Source: JAXGXJ01 sp963816155 (GTDB taxonomy: Bacteria > Actinomycetota > Thermoleophilia > RBG-16-64-13). Taken from it: DNA of 64,000 bases. Below, piece after piece: positions 7,911 through 16,397 of the stretch. The position numbers and the translations under genes are program-made. The stretch lies in assembly GCA_963816155.1 (NCBI GenBank), contig CAWFJE010000010.1:186001-250000 (forward strand), in the 5' to 3' direction. The stretch's first letter is position 1. The number at the start of each line of letters is the position of its first letter. The notes under the pieces were generated by a model. It was given only the letters and a program-made list of their open reading frames with translations, ran no database searches and was not told the origin of the DNA.

Positions 7911-8372
7911 CTATGACCTCGCATCTATCTCCGATGATTCTTTGCGCCGCCACAATCCCCAGCCGCCGACTGGGGGCCGATTGTTCGGTGGCGGCGGGTT
8001 CTTCATGCCGATACGGAAGTGTTCCCCGGTCGCCTTGCGTTTCCACCCCACCCGCTGATTTAGCGGCTGTTCCATCCTGATGGCCCCGGGCTTAGGGCAG
8101 TGCTCCACGCAGCAGGCGCAGAACCAGCACTCGTCGGGGTAGGCTAGGATCGGTGGCCCACCCCTCTCGATGCTCGGCATGAGCACATCGCTGCGGCACA
8201 CATCCACGCAGCGGTTGCATCCGATGCATAGCTCAGCATCCACAACGATCGCCCGGCATGGGGTTACCGGGTTCGCCACCAGCCAAGCCTTCGCGCCCCT
8301 GAATGCGCCGGCCACGACCTGCGGCTCCGCGGCAGTGAGATCGTCTGCCGTTGTGTCGTTATCGCCACTCAT
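7911..8372 (-). CDS. Two-cluster [4Fe-4S] ferredoxin with Pro-rich C-terminal tail (module 1)
   Basis: The 153-residue ferredoxin has cluster motifs CIGCNRCVDVCRSD and CWFCACCVEHCP. A basic/Pro-rich tail follows (WKRKATGEHFRIGMKNPPPP, ending near PPVGGW), shared almost unchanged with the ferredoxins at 10398 and 12736. The start ATG 8372 is preceded by AGGGGTGA. An N-terminal extension of about 45 residues and a C-terminal extension after PPVGGW distinguish it from the other two. It lies 11 bp after the FAD subunit at 8384 and is very likely its electron-transfer partner, as AprB is for AprA in APS reductase. That comparison is by architecture only; the reaction is unknown. Confidence 0.9.
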   Translation of the reverse strand: MSGDNDTTADDLTAAEPQVVAGAFRGAKAWLVANPVTPCRAIVVDAELCIGCNRCVDVCRSDVLMPSIERGGPPILAYPDECWFCACCVEHCPKPGAIRMEQPLNQRVGWKRKATGEHFRIGMKNPPPPNNRPPVGGWGLWRRKESSEIDARS

Positions 8373-8383
8373 GATGATCACCC

Positions 8384-10360
8384 CTATGGAGCACTGTGAA
8401 GACGGTAGTTCTCGGCGTAGTCGGCCGTGTATGGATCCTTCAGCCAGAAGCCTACCGGCAGTTCGTTCACCCGTACCTCTTCACCTTCCAGGCGCGTGGT
8501 GACGAACTTCTCTGACCCCGGCGGATCAGTATCCGGATAGTCCACCCGCCAGAAGTCCAGATCCCTGCTGCTGGACCGGCGGGCCAGCGAAGCGTGCATG
8601 ATCATCTCCCCCACCGTCATTCGCACCATGACTTCGAGCGTCCGCCACAGTTCGTGGGGGTTACGGGCGACGGCTCGCTCGGCCTCGCTCTCCCTGATAG
8701 ATCGAAGCCAGTCGAGACCCCGGAGGAGCACGGCCTCGCTCTTGTCGCGGCCGCAGTAGTCTTGCATGACCCGGCACACACCCGCCTGCAACTCTTTCCA
8801 GCCGATACCGGTGGAATCCTCAGCCGTTTGGAGAACTGGGAGATAGACCCGCTCCTTCTCCTCTTCAACCTGCGCCCGGTCCGGCACGGGCTCGGGGGCC
8901 GAACGGACGTACTCCGCGGTCTTGCGCCCCGCATATCTCCCCGAGGTAGCGGCGCCCACATGACCTACATGGCCGGCGACCTGATTGCCCGCCGCGTAGA
9001 GGCCGTCCAGGTTGGTCTTCATGTCCCAGTCGACCAGCAGGCCGCCCCCTCCGCCGAAGGCCGTCTCACGCCACTGCGGCGCGGAGGCCCCAGGTCTCTT
9101 GATGTCCCACCACACCGGGTCGGCGCCCGTAACCTCGGGAGACAGGACGTTGGCCTGCAACATGTCTTGGTCGGGATCAAAACCGGCCTCCGTGTAGGCC
9201 CTGTAGACCGGGATACGGGTCTTGCCTTCGTGGCACACCATCAGCCCGAAGATCGCCCGGCGTTCGTGTTCCGGCATGGAGGGAAGATCGGCGTAGAGAG
9301 GAAGTACGAACTCGCCGCTCCTGATGCGTTCAGCCAGATCCGGGACAAGGCGGGCCTGGCCCTTCCCGGGCTTGGGATGGAACCGCTCCGACACCGTCTT
9401 CAGAATGTTCCCGTCGCTATCGACGTATGGGATCTCCTTGCCGTTGGCGTCGACGATCGTGCATCCGTACCAGGTGTTGGAGGCGTTGCCGGTGCCATAG
9501 GCCGGATAGCGGAGTGGGCCTGAAGTCGGCATGCTGCGCTCCATGAGCGCGAACTCCGCCCCCGCCTTCCAGGCGATGGCGCAGCCGTCGCCGGCGTCGT
9601 TGGGGTCGTCGTGCGCCGTGTAGAGCCCCGCCAGTTCCGTGTTGAAGACCCAGATCCGCAGGGGCTGGCCCGTGGTAAGCACCGTCGCTTTGGCCTTGAG
9701 CACGTAGAACTCCCCGGTGCGCACATTCAGGCCGGTCGCTCCGACGACGCGGCCGCCGGCCTTCCCCCCTTCGGTGAGCAGGCTGGTGGCCATCACCCGG
9801 TCGAAGATCTTGATGCCCAAGCGCTTCATCTCGCGATACAGGTACACCTTGACGTCCACACCCCGCACCCGCAGCACCGTGCAGGAGTCGTAGTCGTAGG
9901 CGAACATCAGTTTGGTCTTGTCGTCCCGGAACTCGGCTCCGATGAACTCGTCGTCCTCATCCCTGATGGCCATGCCCCACGCTTCCATGTCGAGGGCCGC
10001 ATCCCACGATTCCCTGGCCGAGACGTATTGGATGTGCTTCATTCCGTAGGCGCCGGCCATGGGGCCCTGCCCGACCTCCCGCGAGATCGCCTCATCTGGA
10101 GTGATCTTCGAGCAGGGATTGGTGTATGCGCCCCCCCAATGGTCCACCCCCGCACCACCGGACCCGCTTCGGATCACGGCACCCTTGTCGATGACCATCA
10201 CCGTGGCGCCGCGCTTGGCGGCGCTGATGGCGGCATGGCAACCGGCTATCCCGCCCCCGACGACCAGCACGTCGGCAGCGAGTTCCGTCTCGTGGCCGTA
10301 GCGAACCGGATAGGGCCAACTGGTTGCATCTGATGACGGTGCGGTCGAGCGCTCAATCAT
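8384..10360 (-). CDS. Large FAD oxidoreductase subunit, AprA/fumarate-reductase family (module 1)
   Basis: The 658-residue flavoprotein has an FAD Rossmann motif at residues about 30-45 (DVLVVGGGIAGCHAA), a second FAD-contact stretch (KATVLTTGQPLRIWVF), a capping domain in the middle, and the helical C-terminus of the SdhA/AprA superfamily. ATG 10360 is preferred over the upstream in-frame GTG 10408 because AGGAGG precedes it by eight to nine bases. The segment GSGGAGVDHWGGAYTNPCSK is conserved in modules 2 and 3 and probably lines the flavin or substrate site. Its ferredoxin partner follows directly. The superfamily oxidises or reduces C-C, C-N or S-O bonds via FAD; the substrate here is unknown. 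Confidence 0.88.
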   Translation of the reverse strand: MIERSTAPSSDATSWPYPVRYGHETELAADVLVVGGGIAGCHAAISAAKRGATVMVIDKGAVIRSGSGGAGVDHWGGAYTNPCSKITPDEAISREVGQGPMAGAYGMKHIQYVSARESWDAALDMEAWGMAIRDEDDEFIGAEFRDDKTKLMFAYDYDSCTVLRVRGVDVKVYLYREMKRLGIKIFDRVMATSLLTEGGKAGGRVVGATGLNVRTGEFYVLKAKATVLTTGQPLRIWVFNTELAGLYTAHDDPNDAGDGCAIAWKAGAEFALMERSMPTSGPLRYPAYGTGNASNTWYGCTIVDANGKEIPYVDSDGNILKTVSERFHPKPGKGQARLVPDLAERIRSGEFVLPLYADLPSMPEHERRAIFGLMVCHEGKTRIPVYRAYTEAGFDPDQDMLQANVLSPEVTGADPVWWDIKRPGASAPQWRETAFGGGGGLLVDWDMKTNLDGLYAAGNQVAGHVGHVGAATSGRYAGRKTAEYVRSAPEPVPDRAQVEEEKERVYLPVLQTAEDSTGIGWKELQAGVCRVMQDYCGRDKSEAVLLRGLDWLRSIRESEAERAVARNPHELWRTLEVMVRMTVGEMIMHASLARRSSSRDLDFWRVDYPDTDPPGSEKFVTTRLEGEEVRVNELPVGFWLKDPYTADYAENYRLHSAP

Positions 10361-10397
10361 GCCGCTTCCCTCCTGGTTCTTGTACCCCACGTCGTCA

Positions 10398-10766
10398 TCA
10401 CCATCCACCCACAGGGGGTCTCAGATTGGGAGGCGGCGGATTCTTCATGCCTATCCGAAAATGCTCTCCCGTGTCTTTTCTTTTCCAGCGGACCTTCTGC
10501 ATTATGGGATGCACGAGCCTTATCGCGCCCTCGAACCGGTTGGGGCACTCAGCCACACAGCAGGCTCCGTACCAGCATTCGTCCGGGTACAGGACGATGG
10601 GAGGCCGCCCCGGATGAGGATTGGGCATGAGTACGTTCATGCTGCAGATCTCGACGCAGCGATTACATCCTGTACACGCCTCTTCATCAAACACGACCGG
10701 CTTGTTCGGCGTCGGCAGATTCGGCTCCATCAGCGGTCGCTTCGCATCCATGCTCACAGGACTCAC
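10398..10766 (-). CDS. Two-cluster [4Fe-4S] ferredoxin with Pro-rich C-terminal tail (module 2)
   Basis: The 122-residue ferredoxin has motifs CTGCNRCVEICSMN and CWYGACCVAECP. The second set has Gly-Ala between the first two Cys where the paralogues have Phe-Cys/Gly or Phe-Ala, giving CxxxCCxxxCP with the essential cysteines retained. The tail WKRKDTGEHFRIGMKNPPPP matches modules 1 and 3. The GTG at 10766 overlaps the stop of the FAD subunit (GTGA); an ATG at 10751 is an alternative start. It is inferred to serve the FAD subunit encoded immediately upstream. Confidence 0.88.
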   Translation of the reverse strand: MSPVSMDAKRPLMEPNLPTPNKPVVFDEEACTGCNRCVEICSMNVLMPNPHPGRPPIVLYPDECWYGACCVAECPNRFEGAIRLVHPIMQKVRWKRKDTGEHFRIGMKNPPPPNLRPPVGGW

Positions 10767-12742
10767 GACCTGACCCGTTGGCTGTGCCTGGAGTATTCCG
10801 CCTCAAGGTCACCCCAGTAGTCCATGGGCAACTCTCGGGTCTTGACGCTGCCGTTGTCCAGCCGGGTGACTATCCATCGACTCCGGGCAGAAGATTCGAT
10901 CTCGGGGTAGTCCAGTCTCGAAAAATTCAAGAAGCTATTGCTTGCCTTTCGCGCGAGACAGGCATGAATGATCATCTCGCCGCACGTGAGAGCAGACATC
11001 GTCTCCAGGGCCCGCATGAGTTCATGCGGGTTGCGTGCGCACAACTCGGAGGCCTCGGCCTCTCTCAGTTCGCTGAACCACTTGAGACCCAGAAGGAGCA
11101 GTTCTTCGTTTTTCTGCTCTCCGCAGTACTCCTGCATGACCCGGCATATGCCTGCATTGAGCTCCTTCCATTCCACGCCGCCCCGTCTTCTCACGGGAGC
11201 GTAGACCCGAGCTATTTCCTCATCTATCTGCCGTCTGTCGGCTGCCGGAGCGGGGCTCGTCCGTGCGTATTCCACGGCCATTCTCCCCGCATAGCGCCCG
11301 GTCGTAGCGGCATTGGCGTGGTCCTCGGACGCGAAGATCTGCTGCCCCGCGGCAAAGAGACCTTCAAGACTGGTCTTCAGATGCCAGTCGATGAGAAGAC
11401 CGCCGCTGTTCATCCACACCGCCCTCCACTGAGGAGGACCGCTCCCGACGAAACCGGAGATACACTGGAGCATGTCCTTGTCCGGGTCGAACCCCGCCGC
11501 CGTGTAGTTTGCATACACAGCGATATCCGTCTTCCCGTCTTGGCCCACGCTCAGCCCGAAGATGACTCTTCTCTCCTGTTCAGGCATGGACGTCAGATCG
11601 GCCCACAGCGGGGGAACGTATTCCCCCTTGGCTATCTTCTGCCTCACGTCGGGAAACTTGATGCTGGGAGCCATGTACTTGTAGGAGGGGTGATCGTGCG
11701 TTACCAGTCCGGCGAAGCCCGCATCCTCACCCGATCCGCCGCCCAGAAGAAAGAACTTCTGTCCGGGAGACGGCCTGTATCGATCCCGCACTGTCTCGAT
11801 GGTGCGGCCATCTCTATCGACGTACGGTACCTCTTTGCCATTGGAGTCGACGATGGTGCAGGCGTGCCACTCGGCGAAGGGCCTGCCGTAGCCATCGTAG
11901 GGGTAGTCGAAAGCACCGGCATACGGAGCGGAGCGCTCCATCAACGTAAACTCCGCTCCCGCCCTCCAGGCCATGGCATGCCCGTCGCCCGCGGACTGCC
12001 CAAAGTTCGAGGACAAGCCGCTGAGTTCTGTAGAGAATGCCCACATCTGCTCGGGGCGCGAAAGACACAACACGGTTGCCTTACCCGTGAAGATGTAGAA
12101 CTCCCCGGTGCCGACGTTGAAGCCTGTGGCTCCGACGACTCTCCCCCCTTGTCTTCCGCCCTCCGTGAGAAGACTGGTGGCCATGACCCGGTTGAAGATA
12201 TCGACGCCGAGCCTCTTGCATTCCTCCTCAAGAGCCGGTTTTGCCCGCGTCCCCCAGAACCTGACGGTGTACCTGTTCTCGTAGTCGTACCCGAACAGGA
12301 GTCCCGTCTTCTCATCCCTGAAGTCGGCGCCGCGGAACTCGCCGTCCGAGTCCCTGATGCGCACCCCCATCGTCTCGAGCTCTTGGAGGGCGTCCCATCC
12401 TTCTCGGCACTGGATATACCGGTGAATGCCGCAGTTCCAACCGCCGTGGTTGTCGATCAGCGCTTGCGTCAGCTCCTCGGGCGTCAGTCTGCAGGCGGGG
12501 TTGGTGGCGGCGAACTGCCAGTGGTCGCAACCCGAGCCCCCTGCACCGCTCCTTCGAACGTGTGCCTTGTCGACAAGGACCACCCTCAGGCCTCTTCTGG
12601 CAGCGCTTATCGCAGCCCAACATCCGGCGATACCGCCTCCTATGACGAGGACGTCTGCCGCGATCTCGCGCTCAACACCATACTTGATCGCATAGGGCCA
12701 GTCGCAGGAGTCGGGCCCCGCTGGATGTGGAACGGCTACCAT
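10763..12742 (-). CDS. Large FAD oxidoreductase subunit, AprA/fumarate-reductase family (module 2)
   Basis: This 659-residue paralogue of the subunits at 8384 and 13079 has FAD motif DVLVIGGGIAGCWAAISAA at residues about 30-48, the GSGCDHWQFAATNPAC segment, and TGRYAGRMAVEYAR before the helical C-terminal domain. The ATG at 12742 lies inside the last codons of the preceding ferredoxin (stop TAG 12736-12738), so translation is probably coupled. In-frame codons upstream of 12742 read as nonsense against the family and are only the ferredoxin gene in another frame. Divergence between the three large subunits suggests different substrates or steps rather than recent copies. Function is otherwise unassigned. 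Confidence 0.88.
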   Translation of the reverse strand: MVAVPHPAGPDSCDWPYAIKYGVEREIAADVLVIGGGIAGCWAAISAARRGLRVVLVDKAHVRRSGAGGSGCDHWQFAATNPACRLTPEELTQALIDNHGGWNCGIHRYIQCREGWDALQELETMGVRIRDSDGEFRGADFRDEKTGLLFGYDYENRYTVRFWGTRAKPALEEECKRLGVDIFNRVMATSLLTEGGRQGGRVVGATGFNVGTGEFYIFTGKATVLCLSRPEQMWAFSTELSGLSSNFGQSAGDGHAMAWRAGAEFTLMERSAPYAGAFDYPYDGYGRPFAEWHACTIVDSNGKEVPYVDRDGRTIETVRDRYRPSPGQKFFLLGGGSGEDAGFAGLVTHDHPSYKYMAPSIKFPDVRQKIAKGEYVPPLWADLTSMPEQERRVIFGLSVGQDGKTDIAVYANYTAAGFDPDKDMLQCISGFVGSGPPQWRAVWMNSGGLLIDWHLKTSLEGLFAAGQQIFASEDHANAATTGRYAGRMAVEYARTSPAPAADRRQIDEEIARVYAPVRRRGGVEWKELNAGICRVMQEYCGEQKNEELLLLGLKWFSELREAEASELCARNPHELMRALETMSALTCGEMIIHACLARKASNSFLNFSRLDYPEIESSARSRWIVTRLDNGSVKTRELPMDYWGDLEAEYSRHSQRVRS

Positions 12743-13077
12743 CCACCCACCGGCGGGCGGGTGTTCGGTGGCGGCGGATTCTTCATACCTATCCGAAAGT
12801 GCTCTCCCGTATCCTTGCGCTTCCACCCCACCTTCTGAGTGAGCGGGTGTTCCATCCTGATGGCCCCCGGCTCCGGGCAATGGGCCACACAGCAGCCGCA
12901 GAACCAGCATTCGTCCGGGTAGACAAGGATGGGCGTCTCGCCGGGTCCCGGGCAGGGTGCGAGCACGTCGGTGCGGCAGACGTCGACACAGATATTGCAC
13001 GAGATACACAGGTCCGGGTCGAACTGGATGGCCTCGCAGGGAGTCAGCGGGTTGTTTACCAGGTGGGCGTGGGACAT
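12736..13077 (-). CDS. Two-cluster [4Fe-4S] ferredoxin with Pro-rich C-terminal tail (module 3)
   Basis: The 113-residue ferredoxin starts at ATG 13077, one base after the stop of the FAD subunit at 13079. Cluster motifs are CISCNICVDVCRTD and CWFCGCCVAHCP, each with the CxxCxxCxxxC/P pattern seen in AprB-type proteins. The tail WKRKDTGEHFRIGMKNPPPP and the ending PPVGGW are shared with the other two modules. Its last codons overlap the start of the next FAD subunit, so the three modules form one continuous translational chain. The likely role is electron transfer to or from the large subunit. Confidence 0.9.
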   Translation of the reverse strand: MSHAHLVNNPLTPCEAIQFDPDLCISCNICVDVCRTDVLAPCPGPGETPILVYPDECWFCGCCVAHCPEPGAIRMEHPLTQKVGWKRKDTGEHFRIGMKNPPPPNTRPPVGGW

Positions 13078-13078
13078 G

Positions 13079-15088
13079 CTATGCCCCCTCTCCGGCCCCG
13101 GCGGGCACCGACTCCTGGGGGCCGGGCAGACCGCAGTGCGCGGCGTAGTTGTCGGCGGGGCGCGCTGCATACGGCGGCCGCCGCCAGTAGTCCCAGGGAA
13201 GGTCTCTCGTCTGCACGGAGCCGTCTCCCCGCCGGACGGTGACGAGCTTGTCCCACTCCGGGGGATCCACCTCGGGATGATCGAGGCGCTTGAAGCAGAG
13301 ACCGTCGCTGCTGGCTTTGCGCGCCAGCGAAGAATGCATCATAGCCTCCCCGACCGTGAGTCTCACGCCGCACTCCAGGGTGCGCATGAGCTCGTGGGGA
13401 TTGCGGGCATAGGCCCGGGAGAGCTCGCTCTCACGGATGCCGTCCAGCCACTCGAGGCCCAGCGCCAGCGTCTCCTCGCTGCGGTACTCGCCGCAGTAGT
13501 CCTGCATGATCCGGCACAGCCCGGCCTGCAGCTCTTTCCAGCCGACGCCGTGCGAGCGCATCACCGGCGCGTACACCCTGGCCTTCTCTCCGTCGACCTG
13601 CGCCCGGTCTGCGAGCGGCTCTCGCGCCACCCGGGCGTACTCGGCCGCCTTCCGGCCCGCATACCTTCCTGTCGCGGCCGAGGCCGCGTGATCTGCGCCG
13701 CCCGCGAGTTGCACACCCGCGGCGTAGAGGCCTTCGAGCGTGGTCCGGAGATCCCAGTTGAACACAACTCCGCCGCCGTCGACAAGGAAGCCCGCCTCCC
13801 GCCACTGCCTCGTGGCCATACCGCCCCACCAGGGCCGATACACATAGCCGTCGGGAGGCATGACGGGAGCCTGGAGAAGGTCTTTGTCGGGGTCGAAGCC
13901 TGCCTGCGTGTACACTCCGTAGACCGGTATGCGGCTATTGCCCTCCTGCCCCACCATCAGCCCGAAGATGGCGCGGCGCTCGTGCGCCGGCATCGAAGGC
14001 AGGTCGGCGTACAAGGGAAGCTTGAACTCCCCGCGGGCGATCCGCTCGGGAAGGTCAGGGATAAGGCTCGGACCCTGAAAGCGATGGGAGATGCGACCGC
14101 TGTAGAGGAAGTAGTCCTGACCAGGCGCAGGCCGGTAACGCTCGGAGACTGTATCCAGGGTGCGGCCGTCTCTGTCGACCCAGGGAACTTCCTTCCCCTC
14201 CGCGTCAACGATCGTGCACGCGTACCAGGTGTTATGGGCGTTCCCGGAGCCGTACGGTACGTAGCGGAAGCCCCCGGAGTGGGGAGCGCTCTTCTCCATG
14301 AGGGTGAGCTCGGCGCCGGCGTTCCAGGCCATGGCGCAGCCGTCGCCCGCGCAGTTCGGATCGTCGTGAGCAGCGGCGAAACCCTGCAGCTCAGTGGAGA
14401 ACACCCACATGCGCAGCGGTTGCGCGGTGGTCAACACCGTGGCCTTGGCCCGGAAGACATGGAACTCGCCGGTACGGACGTTCACCGCGGTCGCGCCGAC
14501 CACCCGGGCGCCTCGCTCGCCCCCCTCACTCAAGAGGCTCGTCGCCATGACTCGGTCGAAGATAGTCACGCCCAGGCGCTTCAGTTCCCGGTAGAGGGCC
14601 GGCTTGAACTCCCACCCGAACACGCGAAGGGTATGGCGACCGGAGTAGTCATACGCGAACATCAGCTTGGTCTGCTCGTCCCTGAACTCGGCCCCGAGGA
14701 AGTCGTCTCCCGTGTCGCGCACGCGGGCACCCATGCTCTCCAGGTCGAGCAGGGCGTCATAGCTCTCCCGGGCCAGGATGTTACAGGTGATGCCGTTGCC
14801 GTACTCCGTCGTGATGCCGAACGGGTACTCGTCGACCACCTGCGCGAACTCCTCGGGCGAGATGTTGCAGCAGGGATTGGTCACCGCCCCGTGCCAGTGG
14901 TCGCAACCCGAACCACCCGATCCGCTACGGATGACCGGCCCCTTGTCCAAGACCGCGACGCGCGCACCGCGGCGGGCGGCATTGATGGCTGCGTGGCAGC
15001 CGGCAATGCCGCCCCCCACGACCAAGACGTCGAACTCGGTCTCCGTCTCGGAGCCGTAGCGGACCGGATAGGGCCAGGGCTTAGACAT
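13079..15088 (-). CDS. Large FAD oxidoreductase subunit, AprA/fumarate-reductase family (module 3)
   Basis: The 669-residue flavoprotein has FAD motif DVLVVGGGIAGCHAAINAA at residues about 20-38, a GSGGSGCDHWHGAVTNPCC segment, and the C-terminal helical region with LARKASSDGLCFKRLDHPE. The ATG at 15088 has AGGAG upstream. It is the first of three large-subunit/ferredoxin pairs in the operon and follows the amidohydrolase by 23 bp. The order amidohydrolase then redox enzymes suggests action on a ring or acid released by hydrolysis; this is inference. The protein is soluble, with no signal peptide or twin-arginine motif, so it acts in the cytoplasm. Confidence 0.88.
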   Translation of the reverse strand: MSKPWPYPVRYGSETETEFDVLVVGGGIAGCHAAINAARRGARVAVLDKGPVIRSGSGGSGCDHWHGAVTNPCCNISPEEFAQVVDEYPFGITTEYGNGITCNILARESYDALLDLESMGARVRDTGDDFLGAEFRDEQTKLMFAYDYSGRHTLRVFGWEFKPALYRELKRLGVTIFDRVMATSLLSEGGERGARVVGATAVNVRTGEFHVFRAKATVLTTAQPLRMWVFSTELQGFAAAHDDPNCAGDGCAMAWNAGAELTLMEKSAPHSGGFRYVPYGSGNAHNTWYACTIVDAEGKEVPWVDRDGRTLDTVSERYRPAPGQDYFLYSGRISHRFQGPSLIPDLPERIARGEFKLPLYADLPSMPAHERRAIFGLMVGQEGNSRIPVYGVYTQAGFDPDKDLLQAPVMPPDGYVYRPWWGGMATRQWREAGFLVDGGGVVFNWDLRTTLEGLYAAGVQLAGGADHAASAATGRYAGRKAAEYARVAREPLADRAQVDGEKARVYAPVMRSHGVGWKELQAGLCRIMQDYCGEYRSEETLALGLEWLDGIRESELSRAYARNPHELMRTLECGVRLTVGEAMMHSSLARKASSDGLCFKRLDHPEVDPPEWDKLVTVRRGDGSVQTRDLPWDYWRRPPYAARPADNYAAHCGLPGPQESVPAGAGEGA

Positions 15089-15111
15089 GCGCTTTCTCCT
15101 CTTCTCCTCGC

Positions 15112-16350
15112 CTACCTCGTCTCTCCCTCAGCCTTCGGCCAGTTGCCCAACGGGATCTTGCAGGGCTTCGGCGACATTCTCAGACCTTCCGGATCGGGGT
15201 ACTTGATCTGCTCCCTGGGAATGAAGGGCATGCTCTCCGCCGCTTTGTCTCCGAATATGTCGGGGCGGCCTTCAGGGAACATGCGCGGGTAGGGCACAGG
15301 CAGCTTGTACAGTCGGGCGGCGGTGCCGCCCATGATCAGGTTGATCTCGTCCTGGGTGAGCCAGTCCCCCACCCTGTCGACGATCCTCAGACCCCACCCG
15401 TAGAAGTCGGGTTGATAGGTGGGTACGGCCGCCCAGTCCTTGTAGCCGAACATCATGAGCGACATGGTGGTGCGGTATTCGAGGGCCTTGGGTTTGGGCC
15501 CGTACTTGTCCACGTTCTGCCGGACGATGTGCTGGGGGACGTTACCGTAGTCGTGGCCCCACATGAGCTTGTTCGCCGTCACTCCGACCTCGAACGCGAC
15601 CTCGAACTGCTTCTCGCACCAGCCTCCGGTCTCCATGTACACGTTGCTGAGCTCGGCGACCACCGTGTACATGTCGCGGATGGCGTCGAGGCCACGGGTC
15701 CATTCGTCCTCCACGCAGCCGTGGGTCTGGACGATCTTCGCCTTGGGGTTCATCTCCGAGACCTTCGCCAGCAACTGAGTGAGAGTCCAGTCGCCATCTC
15801 GATTCCAGAGAAACTGGTCGTGGCAGAGCACCGGCACGTCGTACTTGATGCCCAATTCGCACAGCGCCGCCCATTCTTCGACCCGTTGCTCGAAGCTGCA
15901 CTTGCCTTCGGCCCCCGGAAGCTGCAGATTGCGCGCGCTCGAGCCCGGAGAGAACTCGCCGATACCGACGAACCAGCCCGTCTTGAGGGCCTCTTCCACC
16001 TCCTGCAAAGCGGCCTCAAAAGACCAAGGAGCTTTGCCCTGCACGGCGTTGAGGACGGTCCTCTGGTCGCTGCAGCAGGCCCGGAACCGTTCGGGAAAGC
16101 GCTTGACCAGCTTGGCCTGGGTCTCGTTGAGAGTCCCTGGGATGCTCGGCAGCAAGACCGCCATGTTGACGCCGTACCGATCCATGTCGTACATGGTCAG
16201 GAAGGAGTTGTCGAACGGTTGCAGTTCGTCCTGCAGGCCGTTCCATTCTTCCCGCTCCACCTTCTCCCAACCGGCCTCGGTCGCCGGCTGATAGAGAGTC
16301 GTTATGTGGCAGTGGGTATCAACGATGAACCGCGCGATAGAACCTCTCAT
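15112..16350 (-). CDS. Amidohydrolase-2 family metal-dependent hydrolase (copy 1)
   Basis: The 412-residue TIM-barrel enzyme carries the family's HxH at the end of strand 1 (VDTHCHITTLY, residues about 10-20). Later metal/catalytic positions are a His in VLCHDQF, a His in VQTHGCVEDEW and an Asp in LMWGHDYGNVP. ATG 16350 has GGAGG seven bases upstream. The subfamily includes decarboxylases and hydrolases acting on ring-cleavage products and carboxylated aromatics; the reaction cannot be decided from sequence. It lies between the MBL hydrolase and the FAD/ferredoxin modules. A paralogue with the same architecture heads the second operon at 39125, including the shared stretch HITTLY and the -WG-DYG-VPQ- motif. 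Confidence 0.87.
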   Translation of the reverse strand: MRGSIARFIVDTHCHITTLYQPATEAGWEKVEREEWNGLQDELQPFDNSFLTMYDMDRYGVNMAVLLPSIPGTLNETQAKLVKRFPERFRACCSDQRTVLNAVQGKAPWSFEAALQEVEEALKTGWFVGIGEFSPGSSARNLQLPGAEGKCSFEQRVEEWAALCELGIKYDVPVLCHDQFLWNRDGDWTLTQLLAKVSEMNPKAKIVQTHGCVEDEWTRGLDAIRDMYTVVAELSNVYMETGGWCEKQFEVAFEVGVTANKLMWGHDYGNVPQHIVRQNVDKYGPKPKALEYRTTMSLMMFGYKDWAAVPTYQPDFYGWGLRIVDRVGDWLTQDEINLIMGGTAARLYKLPVPYPRMFPEGRPDIFGDKAAESMPFIPREQIKYPDPEGLRMSPKPCKIPLGNWPKAEGETR

Positions 16351-16397
16351 CGATCAGCCTCCACATAGTATGTGCGCATTTGACCCCGACTCGACCA

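Noticed and set aside
10778..15292. Very long open frames on the plus strand opposite the FAD/ferredoxin operon (10778-12838 and 12929-15292), and similarly 33143-35206
   Set aside because: They are antisense shadows typical of high-GC DNA. Their translations are rich in Arg, Gly, His and Pro without family motifs, and the opposite strand carries clear conserved proteins.
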